Shown in pieces: positions 42,578 to 51,108 of a DNA stretch of 64,000 bases. Positions within the stretch are counted from its first letter, which is position 1; each line of letters opens with the position of its first letter. Source of the stretch: Flavobacterium sp. N1994 (lineage in GTDB: Bacteria > Bacteroidota > Bacteroidia > Flavobacteriales > Flavobacteriaceae). The notes beneath the pieces are model-generated. The model was not told the DNA's origin. It worked only from the letters and a program-made list of their open reading frames with translations, and did not search any database. Location: contig NZ_CP109999.1 of assembly GCF_025947145.1 (NCBI RefSeq), positions 2,604,001 through 2,668,000 of the forward strand, given 5' to 3'. A program made the position numbers and the translations under genes.

Positions 42578-43781
42578 CTATTTCTTCGGAACCCTCTGTG
42601 GAATCAAACCCCCTGTTATCCGATGTTTTATTTTGTCAACATTAATTCTTTTCGAAAAATTCATACAGGGTTTCTCAATGTTTTTAAATGATAAAAAGCT
42701 TATAAAAACAACAATCGGAGTTATACTAAATATGGTTAAACAAAATTCTGTAGCGGATAAATTGGCAGCTGTTTCTAAACCGAAATAGAAATACATCACC
42801 GTAAAAATAATAATACCGTGAATTAAGTAGGTACTATAAGATATCTCACCTAAAAATTTTAAAGTAGCACTTTTTAGAATCCCAAAAACACTATTGCCTA
42901 AAGCGATCAAATTGAAAACAACAATGGTTAAAACTTTGCGTGTATATTTATCCGTAATAGGTAAAAATAAAATGAATGCTAAACAAACTAATAGTATAAT
43001 ACTAAAAATAATGGAGTTGAATTTTATTTTTGTTTGACCATACTTGATTATAAATGGAGCTATGGCGCCACCAACAAACGAAAGAACATGATACGATGAT
43101 AACCCTTTGTATTTGTAAAAACCAACAACAAAAAGCAAGCTCATAATCATATAGAATTTTGAGGTGCCTTTTCTTAAGATTAAAAGGGAAATAATAGGTA
43201 AACTAAAATAAAACCACCATTCATAAGGTAAGGACCAAACCACGCCAGCATTTATAATTTCAGTTAATTGCGAATTATTTATGGGAGGGGTGCTAAGCAT
43301 GGTAAAAGTTCCCCAGTAAAATAGTTCTTTAAAAAATTCGATGATCGTCACTTCCAATTTCCAATTACTCATTATAAATACAATTAGCACTATTGCGGAT
43401 ATAGAAACAAGATACATAGGTACTAATCTAAAAAATCGGGAAACATATAAAAGTATCCCAATCAATTTCTTTAGTATTGGTATTCAGTAATTTGGTAACA
43501 AATAAAAAGGAGGTTATCATAAAAAAGAAGGAAACACTGGTTTGTCCTAATTGGGTATATAAATTTGATTTTGGTAAATCCCAAGCATTGATATGTAAAT
43601 ATTGATACCAAATGGTAGAGTGATGAATAAAAACGCCTTAGGCAAGAAACCCTCTCATGCCATCTATGGTTTCATATCTAGCATTGTCATTTGTTATTTT
43701 AAATTTTAAATTTAGTAGATAACCTGTAGCAATGGCAATCAAATACACTATAACAGAAAAAATCGGATTTAAAGGGTTCAT
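42578..43781 (-). pseudogene. Broken acyltransferase-3 (OafA/YrhL-like) membrane protein gene
   Basis: The largest intact part (42578-43465) encodes about 290 residues with nine or so hydrophobic segments and acyltransferase-3 features (RFFRLVPMYLVSI, VVWSLPYEWWFYFSLPI, LGEISYSTYLIHG). Reading upstream from the ATG at 43779-43781 gives the missing N-terminus: MNPLNPIFSVIVYLIA, then ETIDGMRGFLA followed by an in-frame TAA at 43638-43640 where Leu is expected (GVFIHHS continues), and later QTSVSFFFMITSFLF. Near 43443-43456 a one-base frameshift joins the two frames (DWDTF to YVSRFFRL). Two lesions make it a probable pseudogene. The intact enzyme would acetylate surface polysaccharide. Confidence 0.85.
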
Positions 43782-43804
43782 TTTGTTTAGGTTTATTATT
43801 AAAA

Positions 43805-43820
43805 TACTATTTAAATAGTA
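43805..43820. promoter_or_regulatory. Perfect 16-bp palindrome upstream of the broken acyltransferase
   Basis: TACTATTTAAATAGTA is a perfect dyad 24 bases before the acyltransferase ATG. It is AT-rich, so chance is possible, but its length is notable. It could be a regulator site. Confidence 0.35.
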
Positions 43821-43840
43821 CCGTTTATTTTACATTACGA

Positions 43841-43867
43841 ATCATTTAAAGATGAACTTTAAATCAT
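43841..43867. repeat. Hairpin at the end of the degraded ORF
   Basis: ATCATTTAAAG (43841-43851) and CTTTAAATCAT (43857-43867) are complementary at 10 of 11 positions with a five-base loop. It may be a terminator-like stem for the leftward remnant, though no T run follows. Confidence 0.4.
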
Positions 43868-44072
43868 CAATATGGACTTTTATTTTGAAATCGGGAAGAC
43901 TCTCATTGATGCCATCCGTATTTTTGTAAAAAACAAATATAGAAGTTAAAAAATATAATCCTCTCGTTCCACCTCTAAAAGTCATTCCACAAGATTCAAA
44001 TCATGGCATCATTACAGGTGCCTCAACAAAATCTGAATAAAAAATTCTTGGTTTTTTTGTTACTTTTTCACC
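43842..44072 (-). pseudogene. Degraded unknown ORF remnant
   Basis: A leftward frame reads VTKKPRIFYSDFVEAPVMMP, an in-frame TGA at 44001-44003, then about 48 residues beginning FESCGMTFRGGTRG and ending NESLPDFKIKV, HIDDLKFIFK, stop. Composition is protein-like rather than random. No family is recognised. There is no start codon in context, and the frame is preceded by a stop at 44073-44075. Another frame just upstream reads KVSVKSKVKK, so a frameshift is possible. It may be the tail of a gene lost from this accessory spot. Confidence 0.4.
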
Positions 44073-44542
44073 TTACTCTTTACAGAGACTTTTTAATTAA
44101 AAAAACAAGTAAAAAACAGCGTTTCTCCATATCATCATTGGGCTGAAGACCATTTCTTTAATACGCCTCCTGAATTGTTTAATGCACCTCCTCACTTTGT
44201 AAATACACTTCCTGATTTGTTTAATGCACCTCCTCACTTTATAAATGCACTTCCTGATTTGTTTAATGCATCTCCTCACTTTGTAAATACACTTCCTGAT
44301 TTGTTTAATGCATCTCCTCACTTTATAAATACACTTCCTGAATTAATACCTACACCTCCTTTCCCTGCAATTGCAATCCTCAATTGGATAATAGCCTAAA
44401 TATCAAACCTATTTAGTTCTAATTGTTGCTTGAAAACTGCATTTAACACAAAAAAGTGCTGGTATTTGTATTTTTTTCACTAAAATTGACAGTTTTTATA
44501 AAGAAAACGAAACCATTCAAAACCAAACTAAAATAAATTAAT
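43868..44542. other. Accessory intergenic zone before the POT transporters
   Basis: Apart from the degraded ORF and the minisatellite, the remainder (44073-44156 and 44400-44542) holds no gene I can support. The last 140 bases should contain the promoter of the first POT gene, but no perfect TAnnTTTG is seen. Confidence 0.4.
44157..44366. repeat. 42-bp minisatellite (21-bp half-units), about five copies
   Basis: Units of 42 bases begin CCTGATTTGTTTAATGCA and continue CCTCCTCACTTTRTAAAT; the two 21-base halves are themselves related. Four copies are nearly identical, and the fifth decays. Both strands are open through the array: plus reads a 7-residue pattern (PDLFNAP, PHFVNTL), minus reads RRCIKQI, RKCIYKV. 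Substitutions among units change amino acids on the plus strand about as often as not, so purifying selection on a protein is not evident. Boundaries are approximate. Confidence 0.8.
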
Positions 44543-46219
44543 ATGAGTGAAACAGCTGTAAAAACAGGACATCCAAAAGGACTTTGGGTATTATTTGGAA
44601 CAGAAATGTGGGAAAGGTTCAACTTCTACGGAATGAGAGCTATCTTAACATTATTCCTTGTAAATTCTTTAATGATGAAAGAAGAAGATGCTTCTTTAAT
44701 CTACGGAGGATTTCTAGGACTTTGTTACTTAACACCAATGTTGGGCGGATTCATTTCTGACCGCTTCTTCGGGAACAGAAACTGTATTTTATTAGGAGGT
44801 TTGATGATGGCTTTGGGACAATTCTTATTGTTCTTTAGTGCTTCTATTTTTGGCTCAAATATAGGATTAGCAAATACTTTAATGTGGACGGCTTTGGGAA
44901 TTATCATTTTCGGAAATGGATTCTTTAAACCAAACATTTCAAGTATGGTGGGAAGTTTGTACCCAAAACAAGAAAAAAGTAAACTAGATACAGCCTTTAC
45001 CATTTTCTATATGGGAATCAATTTAGGAGCTTTCTTAGGACAATTAATTTGCCCTATCGTTGGAGATGTTAAAACAGCAGACGGAATTAGAGATATCCAT
45101 GCTTTCAAATGGGGATTCTTAGCAGCATCAACAGCGATGTTAATCGGTACAGCCGTATTTTATTTCCTTAAAAATAAATATGTAATAACCCCTGAAGGTA
45201 GACCATTAGGAGGATTACCAAAACATAATGTTTCTGAAGACTATGAAGAAGGAGAATCTCAAAAAGCAGTCTTCTCTCAAAAAGCTTTAATGGGAGCGGT
45301 AGTGGCCTTTTTTGTTTTAGGTGCCTTTTTCCATTTTGTAGTAAATCAAAACTGGATATACACAGTTATATATTCAAGTGGTATCACGTTAGCAGGATTA
45401 ATCGTTTCCGATTCCTCATTGACAAAAGTAGAACGCGATAGAATTTTTGTAATATACATTGTCGCTTTCTTTATCATTTTCTTTTGGGCAGCCTTTGAAC
45501 AAGCAGGTTCTTCATTAACCTTTATTGCAGATAACCAATGTGACAGAAACTTCTTTGGATACAACATGCCACCATCAATGGTTCAAATCTTTAACGGATT
45601 ATTCGTTGTAGCCTTCGCAGTTCCGTTTAGTATGCTTTGGGATTATTTAAGAAGTAAAGACAGAGAGCCAATTTCACCAGTTAAACAAGCCGTTGGTTTA
45701 GGATTAATTGCCTTGAGTTATTTTATCATCGCTCACAATGTAAAAGATTTAGGAAACAACGGACTTCTAGCCATAAAATGGTTAATCCTTTTATATTTAA
45801 TTCAAACTTGTGCCGAACTTTGTTTATCACCAATCGGATTGTCTTTAGTGGGTAAATTATCCCCAAAACGTTTCTCTTCTTTATTGTATGGAGTATTCTT
45901 TTTATCCAATGCTTCAGGGTATGCTTTAGCAGGAACTCTAGGTTCTATCTTACCAGCTACTGGAGATAAATTCAACAAAGCAAAAGAATTAGGTATCGAT
46001 TTACAAGGTGTTCTTGATAAAAAAATCACGCCAACAGCTGAACAATTAAAATTATTAGCCGACAATCAAATTACCGATCATAACCCAATTTTTGCTGGAT
46101 TTGAAATCCACAATCTGTTTGAATTCTTTATGGTATTTGTGGTGTTAACTGGATTGGCAGCTTTAATCCTTTTAGCCTTAACACCAGTATTGAAAAAAAT
46201 GATGCACGGTGTGAGATAA
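44543..46219 (+). CDS. POT-family proton-dependent peptide transporter (first)
   Basis: 558 residues with about 14 hydrophobic segments. The POT proton-coupling motif ExxERFxFYG appears as EMWERFNFYGMRA at 21-33. FGNGFFKPNISSMVG near 123-137 and FTIFYMGINLGAFLG near 152-166 match PTR2 signatures, and LCLSPIGLSLVGKLSPKRF near 425-443 is the second-half signature. It imports di- and tripeptides across the inner membrane. A second family member follows after a terminator, so the two are separate or partly coupled units. N- and C-termini are intact. Confidence 0.93.
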   Translation: MSETAVKTGHPKGLWVLFGTEMWERFNFYGMRAILTLFLVNSLMMKEEDASLIYGGFLGLCYLTPMLGGFISDRFFGNRNCILLGGLMMALGQFLLFFSASIFGSNIGLANTLMWTALGIIIFGNGFFKPNISSMVGSLYPKQEKSKLDTAFTIFYMGINLGAFLGQLICPIVGDVKTADGIRDIHAFKWGFLAASTAMLIGTAVFYFLKNKYVITPEGRPLGGLPKHNVSEDYEEGESQKAVFSQKALMGAVVAFFVLGAFFHFVVNQNWIYTVIYSSGITLAGLIVSDSSLTKVERDRIFVIYIVAFFIIFFWAAFEQAGSSLTFIADNQCDRNFFGYNMPPSMVQIFNGLFVVAFAVPFSMLWDYLRSKDREPISPVKQAVGLGLIALSYFIIAHNVKDLGNNGLLAIKWLILLYLIQTCAELCLSPIGLSLVGKLSPKRFSSLLYGVFFLSNASGYALAGTLGSILPATGDKFNKAKELGIDLQGVLDKKITPTAEQLKLLADNQITDHNPIFAGFEIHNLFEFFMVFVVLTGLAALILLALTPVLKKMMHGVR

Positions 46220-46250
46220 CCTCATATTCGAAAATATTTTTATATCTTTC

Positions 46251-46279
46251 AAACCTCCAAGAATACTTGGAGGTTTTTT
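46251..46279 (+). terminator. Terminator between the two POT genes
   Basis: AACCTCCAAG (46252-46261) and CTTGGAGGTT (46266-46275) form a perfect 10-bp stem with an AATA loop and T run, 32 bases after the first POT stop and ending 14 bases before the second ATG. Confidence 0.85.
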
Positions 46280-46292
46280 AATTTAGTACATA

Positions 46293-47804
46293 ATGGAACA
46301 AGATCAAACTTCAGACCAAATTCAAAACTTCAAAGGCAAATACCCAAAACAATTGTGGTATTTATTCTTCAGCGAAATGTGGGAACGTTTCAGTTTCTAT
46401 GGAATGCGTGGCATGTTGGTAATTTTTATGGTCAACCAATTAATGATGGACGACAAAGTAGCCAACTTGCAATATGGAGCAACTCAAGCTTTTGTTTACG
46501 CCTTCACGTTCATAGGAGGATTATTTGCTGATAAAGTTTTAGGGTATAGAAAATCACTCTTTTGGGGAGGTTTATTAATGATTGTAGGAAGTGTCATTTT
46601 AGCCATTGACCCCAAACAGTTCTTCTTTTTTGGAATAAGTTTTACCATTATAGGAACAGGTTTTTTCAAACCTAATATCTCTACTATGGTCGGAAAATTA
46701 TACAAAGACGATGACAATAGGAGAGATGCAGGGTTTTCCTTATTCTACGCAGGAGTAAATCTAGGCGCTTTAATAGGTGGTTACATTTGTATCGCAGTAG
46801 CCAATGGTAATTTGTGGGCTTCTTATGTCCCTAGGCATCTTCGTTGGAATTACGCCTTTGGCTTTGCATCAATAGTGATGATGATAAGTTTGCTAACCTT
46901 TACTCAAACACAAAAAAGCCTAGGGCAAATAGGACTATCTCCATTATTAGCCCTAGATAAATCCAAAAGAAGATTCATGGAAATGGCAACTTACATAGGC
47001 TCATTAGTGATTGTTCCTATCGTAATGACCATGGTAGCCAAAACAGAATACACCGATTATTTTATGTTCACTATCGGTCCATTATCACTTGTGTATTTGT
47101 TCTATGAAATGCGAACTCTAACGGTTGCCGAAAACAAAAAACTATTAGCAGCCTTAGTATTTATAATCTTCTCCATATTCTTCTGGGCTTTCTTCGAGCA
47201 GAGTGGAGGTTCTTTAAGTTTATTTGCTGCCAATAATTTGCATAATACAGTCTTAGGTGTCAAATTAGACCCCAACGGCGTTAACAATTCTGCCAACTCC
47301 TTATTTGTAATTATCTTCGCTGCTATAGTTGGAATTATATGGTTATGGATGGCCAAGAAAAAAACAGAACCTAATACTGTTGTTAAATTTGGTTTAGGTT
47401 TTTTATTCTTAGCAGGAGGTTTTTGGGTGTTTTATTACACTAAGTTTTTTGCCGATGCAACAGGAAGAACTTCTCTAGATTTATTCACTTTCGGATGGTT
47501 TGTTATTACCTTCGGAGAGTTGTGTTTGTCACCAATAGGAATGAGTGCTATGACCAAATTATCACCCCAAAAAACACAAGCGGTTATCATGGGAATGTGG
47601 TTTTTAGCTAGTGCTTATGGCCAATACTTTGCAGGTTTATTAGGAGCCAATATTGCAGAAGCTTCAGAAAATGCATCCAACATAGATAAATTAAACGTAT
47701 ATGCTGACGGGTACTATCAATTGGCACTTTACGCCCTTATTGCGGGACTAATTTTAATCGTAATTTCACCTTTTGTGAAAAAATTAATGCAGGAAGTAAA
47801 ATAA
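46293..47804 (+). CDS. POT-family proton-dependent peptide transporter (second)
   Basis: 503 residues with the same POT motifs as its neighbour: EMWERFSFYGMRG near residue 27, GTGFFKPNISTMVGKLY near 122, LFYAGVNLGALIGGY near 147, and LCLSPIGMSAMTKLSPQKT near 410. It is a tandem paralogue, somewhat shorter in the central loops. The two copies are clearly diverged, so the duplication is old and substrate ranges may differ. The strong terminator 14 bases before its ATG implies a downstream promoter or readthrough. Confidence 0.93.
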   Translation: MEQDQTSDQIQNFKGKYPKQLWYLFFSEMWERFSFYGMRGMLVIFMVNQLMMDDKVANLQYGATQAFVYAFTFIGGLFADKVLGYRKSLFWGGLLMIVGSVILAIDPKQFFFFGISFTIIGTGFFKPNISTMVGKLYKDDDNRRDAGFSLFYAGVNLGALIGGYICIAVANGNLWASYVPRHLRWNYAFGFASIVMMISLLTFTQTQKSLGQIGLSPLLALDKSKRRFMEMATYIGSLVIVPIVMTMVAKTEYTDYFMFTIGPLSLVYLFYEMRTLTVAENKKLLAALVFIIFSIFFWAFFEQSGGSLSLFAANNLHNTVLGVKLDPNGVNNSANSLFVIIFAAIVGIIWLWMAKKKTEPNTVVKFGLGFLFLAGGFWVFYYTKFFADATGRTSLDLFTFGWFVITFGELCLSPIGMSAMTKLSPQKTQAVIMGMWFLASAYGQYFAGLLGANIAEASENASNIDKLNVYADGYYQLALYALIAGLILIVISPFVKKLMQEVK

Positions 47805-47868
47805 AATACTTAAATTTCGGCATTGTTTTTGAGGACAATGAGAAAACATAAATTAAAACAATAAAAAA

Positions 47869-48336
47869 ATGAAAAAAGTAGCTATCACTTTATTCCTAAT
47901 CTTAGGATCGTTAACCATACAAGCACAAGAGTTAACATGGCAAACTGATATGAACAAAGCAATGGAGATTTCAAAAAAATCTAAAAAACCATTATTCTTA
48001 TTTTTTACAGGGAGCGATTGGTGCGGTTGGTGCATGCGTTTGCAAAATGAAGTATTTAAAACACCAGAATTTGCAAAATGGGCAAAAGACAATGTGGTTT
48101 TAGTCGAACTAGATTTTCCAAGAAGAACTCCACAACTGCCAGAAATTCAAAGACAAAATTCAGAATTGCAACAAACTTTTGCTGTACAAGGATATCCAAC
48201 AGTTTGGTTTGTTAACGCAAGCAAAAAAGACGGAAAAATAAACCTTGAAAAAATAGGAAGTACTGGTTATCTTGCTGGTGGCCCTAATGCTTGGTTAGCT
48301 GCAGCCAATCAAATTCTATCAGGAAAAAAATCATAA
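47869..48336 (+). CDS. Exported thioredoxin-family protein (CGWC active site)
   Basis: 155 residues with a signal peptide (1-20, TIQAQ) and a thioredoxin fold. The active site is DWCGWCMRL near 46-54 and the cis-proline region is GYPTVWFVN near 108-116. It is probably a periplasmic disulphide reductase or isomerase. Substrates are not known. It lies 64 bases after the second POT gene and is followed by a terminator that lies inside the end of the convergent comEC gene. Confidence 0.88.
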   Translation: MKKVAITLFLILGSLTIQAQELTWQTDMNKAMEISKKSKKPLFLFFTGSDWCGWCMRLQNEVFKTPEFAKWAKDNVVLVELDFPRRTPQLPEIQRQNSELQQTFAVQGYPTVWFVNASKKDGKINLEKIGSTGYLAGGPNAWLAAANQILSGKKS

Positions 48337-48347
48337 TTTCTCTGAAA

Positions 48348-50378
48348 TTAAATTTTATAAAATCCCTTTTCATTAGTATTATGAAAAGGGATTTTTTCTT
48401 TATGACAGGTAGACTCCCAAAGTTTAATATAACTCTTAAAATTAGAACCATCCACCACAATTTGTTCCGGTTTCCATACAGATAAAAGTCTTTTTAAGTT
48501 CAGTTTGGGCGAGTTAGTAATAATCAAAATATCAGGTTTTATTTTTTCTAAATAGACACTTGAACTATCTATAATTAGTATTTTTTTGTTTTTAAAATAA
48601 AGCAAATTTTGAAGCCTACTTTTCTTTTTTACTTTACAAAAATTCCCAACCAAATAAGGCTGAATAGTTAAGTTGTTGTCTAAAGATTGAAGAATGCTAT
48701 CATTGCTAAAAACACTAACCAGATTGTGATTCTTTTCAGTAATAATAGTGTGTTTCTTTACATTAAAAACAATCAATTCGTCAGCGTTTTCAGAGTTGTA
48801 TTTGCTAAAAATATAAATGCTTTGAAGCAATAGAATACTGGACAAAGCAATTGATAATCGATTGAAATTTGGTTTTTCAATCCATAAAATGAATACTACA
48901 ATTACCAAGTAAGAAACCAAAAGCATCTCATTGGAAAATGATATATTTTTGATGATAAAGCTTTCAAATGAAGCCACCCAATGAATAATGGTATTTAATA
49001 ATGTAATTAATAATTCAAGCGGTTTTGCAATACAATACGGAACTAAACTAAAACACGCAACAATAATAGCAATTAGTCCAACAATCATAATGACTCCAAG
49101 TAACGGTAATACGATGATATTGGTAATAAAAAACAAGCCTGGAAATTGATGAAAATAATATATACTCAAAGGCATAGCGCCAATTTGCGCTGCAAAGGAA
49201 ACGGTAATAATATCCCAAAAATAACGGACAATTTTATTTTTTGGGGTCCAAATGCTTGACAAAATAGGTTGTAACCAAAGAATAAAAAACAAAGCCAAAT
49301 AACTCAATTGAAATCCAATATCAAACAGAAAGGAAGGTTTAAATAACAATATCAGAAGCATCGAAACCAATAAAGTGTGATACGTATTTACCGTTCTTCG
49401 CAATTGATTTCCAATAGCCACAATAGAAAACATGGCAACAGAACGAACTACCGAGGGAGATAATCCTGCTAGAATTCCAAATACCCACAATGAAGTTAAG
49501 ATTAACAAGAGTTTGAAAAAAGACCCCTTTTTAGAATTAGGAATGGGTTTTAAAATGAAAGTAACAAACAAAAGGATAAATCCAACATGCAACCCTGAAA
49601 CCGAAAGAACATGAACCGCTCCCGCATATTGATAATCTTTTAATACTTCGGGAGCAATGTCTTGTTGTTGTCCAACTAACAAAGCAATTAAAACATTTAA
49701 TTCTTCTCTTTTAATATTGGAAAGTTCTAAATGATGAATAATTTTGTTTCTGAAATTGGAAAATATAGACCAAATAGTTACTGCATTTTTCCCGATTTTA
49801 ATTTGTCCAGATGCTGTATATAGTTGTCCATAAATTTCTTGATTCTCTAAATAACGACCATAATCAAACTGATTTGGATTAATAGGATTTCGGTTTTTAT
49901 AAATCTTTCCTTCAACTATCAAATCAGTTCCAATTTCCAACTCTTTTTTGGCCGATGTCTTTTTGAGGTTTACAATAATTTTACCGAAACTCTCTTTCCC
50001 ATTAATAGTTTTTATAATTGAAATATAGCGATTATTCTTTGGAGAACTCTTAAGCTTTTCATTGATAACTAATCCAACACAGTATTCTTTTTCATAATCA
50101 TAAATTTGGTTAGTATAATGATTGTTATTATAAGTTTCTTTATGAATAATAGAGGTTGAAATTCCAATTTGAAATGATAGGAGTAATGTAAGTATTCCGA
50201 AATAAATTTTTAAATGGGGAAACTTTTTATCCAAAAAATGTAAAATGACTAAAACAAGAACACAAAGGAATAAACATCCAAAGACAAGCAATGGAGTAGG
50301 CTGGTAAAATTTAAAAAAAAGTAAGCCAAGAATAAAGCTAATGGAAATTCTTGCCAAAGGGAATTGTAAGATTTTCAT
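48348..50378 (-). CDS. comEC: ComEC/Rec2-family DNA uptake channel protein
   Basis: 676 residues from the ATG at 50376-50378; an ATG 15 bases upstream is possible. Four hydrophobic N-terminal segments, then a DUF4131-like soluble domain (about 95-200: GLVINEKLK, GKIIVNLKK, EGKIYKNRNPINPNQFDYGRY), then the ComEC membrane domain with YQYAGAVHVLSVSGLHVGFI near 250 and GLSPSVVRSVAMFS near 315. The C-terminal soluble part shows no HxHxDH metallo-beta-lactamase motif and is shortened. ComEC moves single-stranded DNA across the inner membrane during transformation. No other competence gene is nearby. Confidence 0.9.
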   Translation of the reverse strand: MKILQFPLARISISFILGLLFFKFYQPTPLLVFGCLFLCVLVLVILHFLDKKFPHLKIYFGILTLLLSFQIGISTSIIHKETYNNNHYTNQIYDYEKEYCVGLVINEKLKSSPKNNRYISIIKTINGKESFGKIIVNLKKTSAKKELEIGTDLIVEGKIYKNRNPINPNQFDYGRYLENQEIYGQLYTASGQIKIGKNAVTIWSIFSNFRNKIIHHLELSNIKREELNVLIALLVGQQQDIAPEVLKDYQYAGAVHVLSVSGLHVGFILLFVTFILKPIPNSKKGSFFKLLLILTSLWVFGILAGLSPSVVRSVAMFSIVAIGNQLRRTVNTYHTLLVSMLLILLFKPSFLFDIGFQLSYLALFFILWLQPILSSIWTPKNKIVRYFWDIITVSFAAQIGAMPLSIYYFHQFPGLFFITNIIVLPLLGVIMIVGLIAIIVACFSLVPYCIAKPLELLITLLNTIIHWVASFESFIIKNISFSNEMLLVSYLVIVVFILWIEKPNFNRLSIALSSILLLQSIYIFSKYNSENADELIVFNVKKHTIITEKNHNLVSVFSNDSILQSLDNNLTIQPYLVGNFCKVKKKSRLQNLLYFKNKKILIIDSSSVYLEKIKPDILIITNSPKLNLKRLLSVWKPEQIVVDGSNFKSYIKLWESTCHKEKIPFHNTNEKGFYKI
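48359..48397 (+). terminator. Terminator of the thioredoxin gene, inside the 3' end of comEC
   Basis: A 15-bp perfect stem (arms 48359-48373 and 48381-48395, starting AAAATCCC) with a seven-base loop and T run. It lies within the last codons of comEC on the opposite strand, so the same bases encode protein leftward and termination rightward. Confidence 0.85.
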
Positions 50379-50416
50379 GTCACTAATGTACATAAAAATC
50401 TAAATATGCAAGAAAA

Positions 50417-51061
50417 TTATTCTATAATTCTATTGATTTGCTTAAAAGTTCTTTCGTAGTATGGTTCTTTTAAGGAGGATATAATAACGCCACCATTGGT
50501 TGAAGAATGAATGAATTTTATTTCATCATCCGTAACTTCCACAATCATTCCAACGTGATTTATTCTTCTTTGACCTCTATTGATGAAAAAGATTAAATCT
50601 CCTTTTTTGGCTTTTTCAGTGTCAATTTGCTTTCCTATTTCTGCCATTTCATAAGAAGAACGCGGAAGGGTAATGTCATATTTTTTAAAGGTGGAATACA
50701 TCAAACCAGAACAGTCATAACCTTCTTTTGTAGTGCCGCCAGAACGATATCCTATACCCAAGTTATCGCTAGCACTATTAATGAGTTGATCAATTAAATA
50801 ATTGGAATCCTCACTTATAATAATATCGGTTTCATTTTTGTCATTAAGTCCAGTGATTTTATTATTATCAGAAGATTGAACCACTTGTTTAGTGGCTAAT
50901 TGTTTTTGAGATTTCTTTTTTACTGTATTGTTTTTCGTCAAAACAGGTGCCGTGTAAATCCCTTTTTTTACTGCCACTTCCTTTGAAGTGATAATGGCAG
51001 ATGTTGGTTTACAAGCAGTAAATAACAATAGAATTGATATGATATATAGAGAATATTTCAA
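50417..51061 (-). CDS. NlpC/P60-family cell-wall peptidase lipoprotein
   Basis: 214 residues with a lipobox LFTAC (lipidated Cys17), a variable Lys/Thr/Asn-rich linker to about residue 85, and a C-terminal C40 peptidase domain. The catalytic triad is visible: Cys in GYDCSGLMYSTF (near 115), His in RRINHVGMIVEV (near 165), and a second His in IKFIHSSTNGG (near 182). It likely cuts peptidoglycan stem peptides from the periplasmic face. It lies between lpxB and comEC in the same direction. Confidence 0.92.
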   Translation of the reverse strand: MKYSLYIISILLLFTACKPTSAIITSKEVAVKKGIYTAPVLTKNNTVKKKSQKQLATKQVVQSSDNNKITGLNDKNETDIIISEDSNYLIDQLINSASDNLGIGYRSGGTTKEGYDCSGLMYSTFKKYDITLPRSSYEMAEIGKQIDTEKAKKGDLIFFINRGQRRINHVGMIVEVTDDEIKFIHSSTNGGVIISSLKEPYYERTFKQINRIIE

Positions 51062-51108
51062 GAAAATTATTTTTTGCGAAGGTAAAAATTTGAAGCCGAA
51101 TTTGAAAA

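Noticed and set aside
42578..43465. An intact 295-residue acyltransferase
   Set aside because: The N-terminal third of the family is readable upstream in two broken segments, so the frame is a pseudogene part rather than a full gene.
44157..44366. CRISPR array
   Set aside because: The 42-bp units are contiguous without unique spacers; it is a minisatellite.
44097..44399. Heptapeptide-repeat proteins encoded by either strand of the minisatellite
   Set aside because: Both strands are open only because the unit length is a multiple of three. Substitution pattern and lack of a start-site context do not support a gene.
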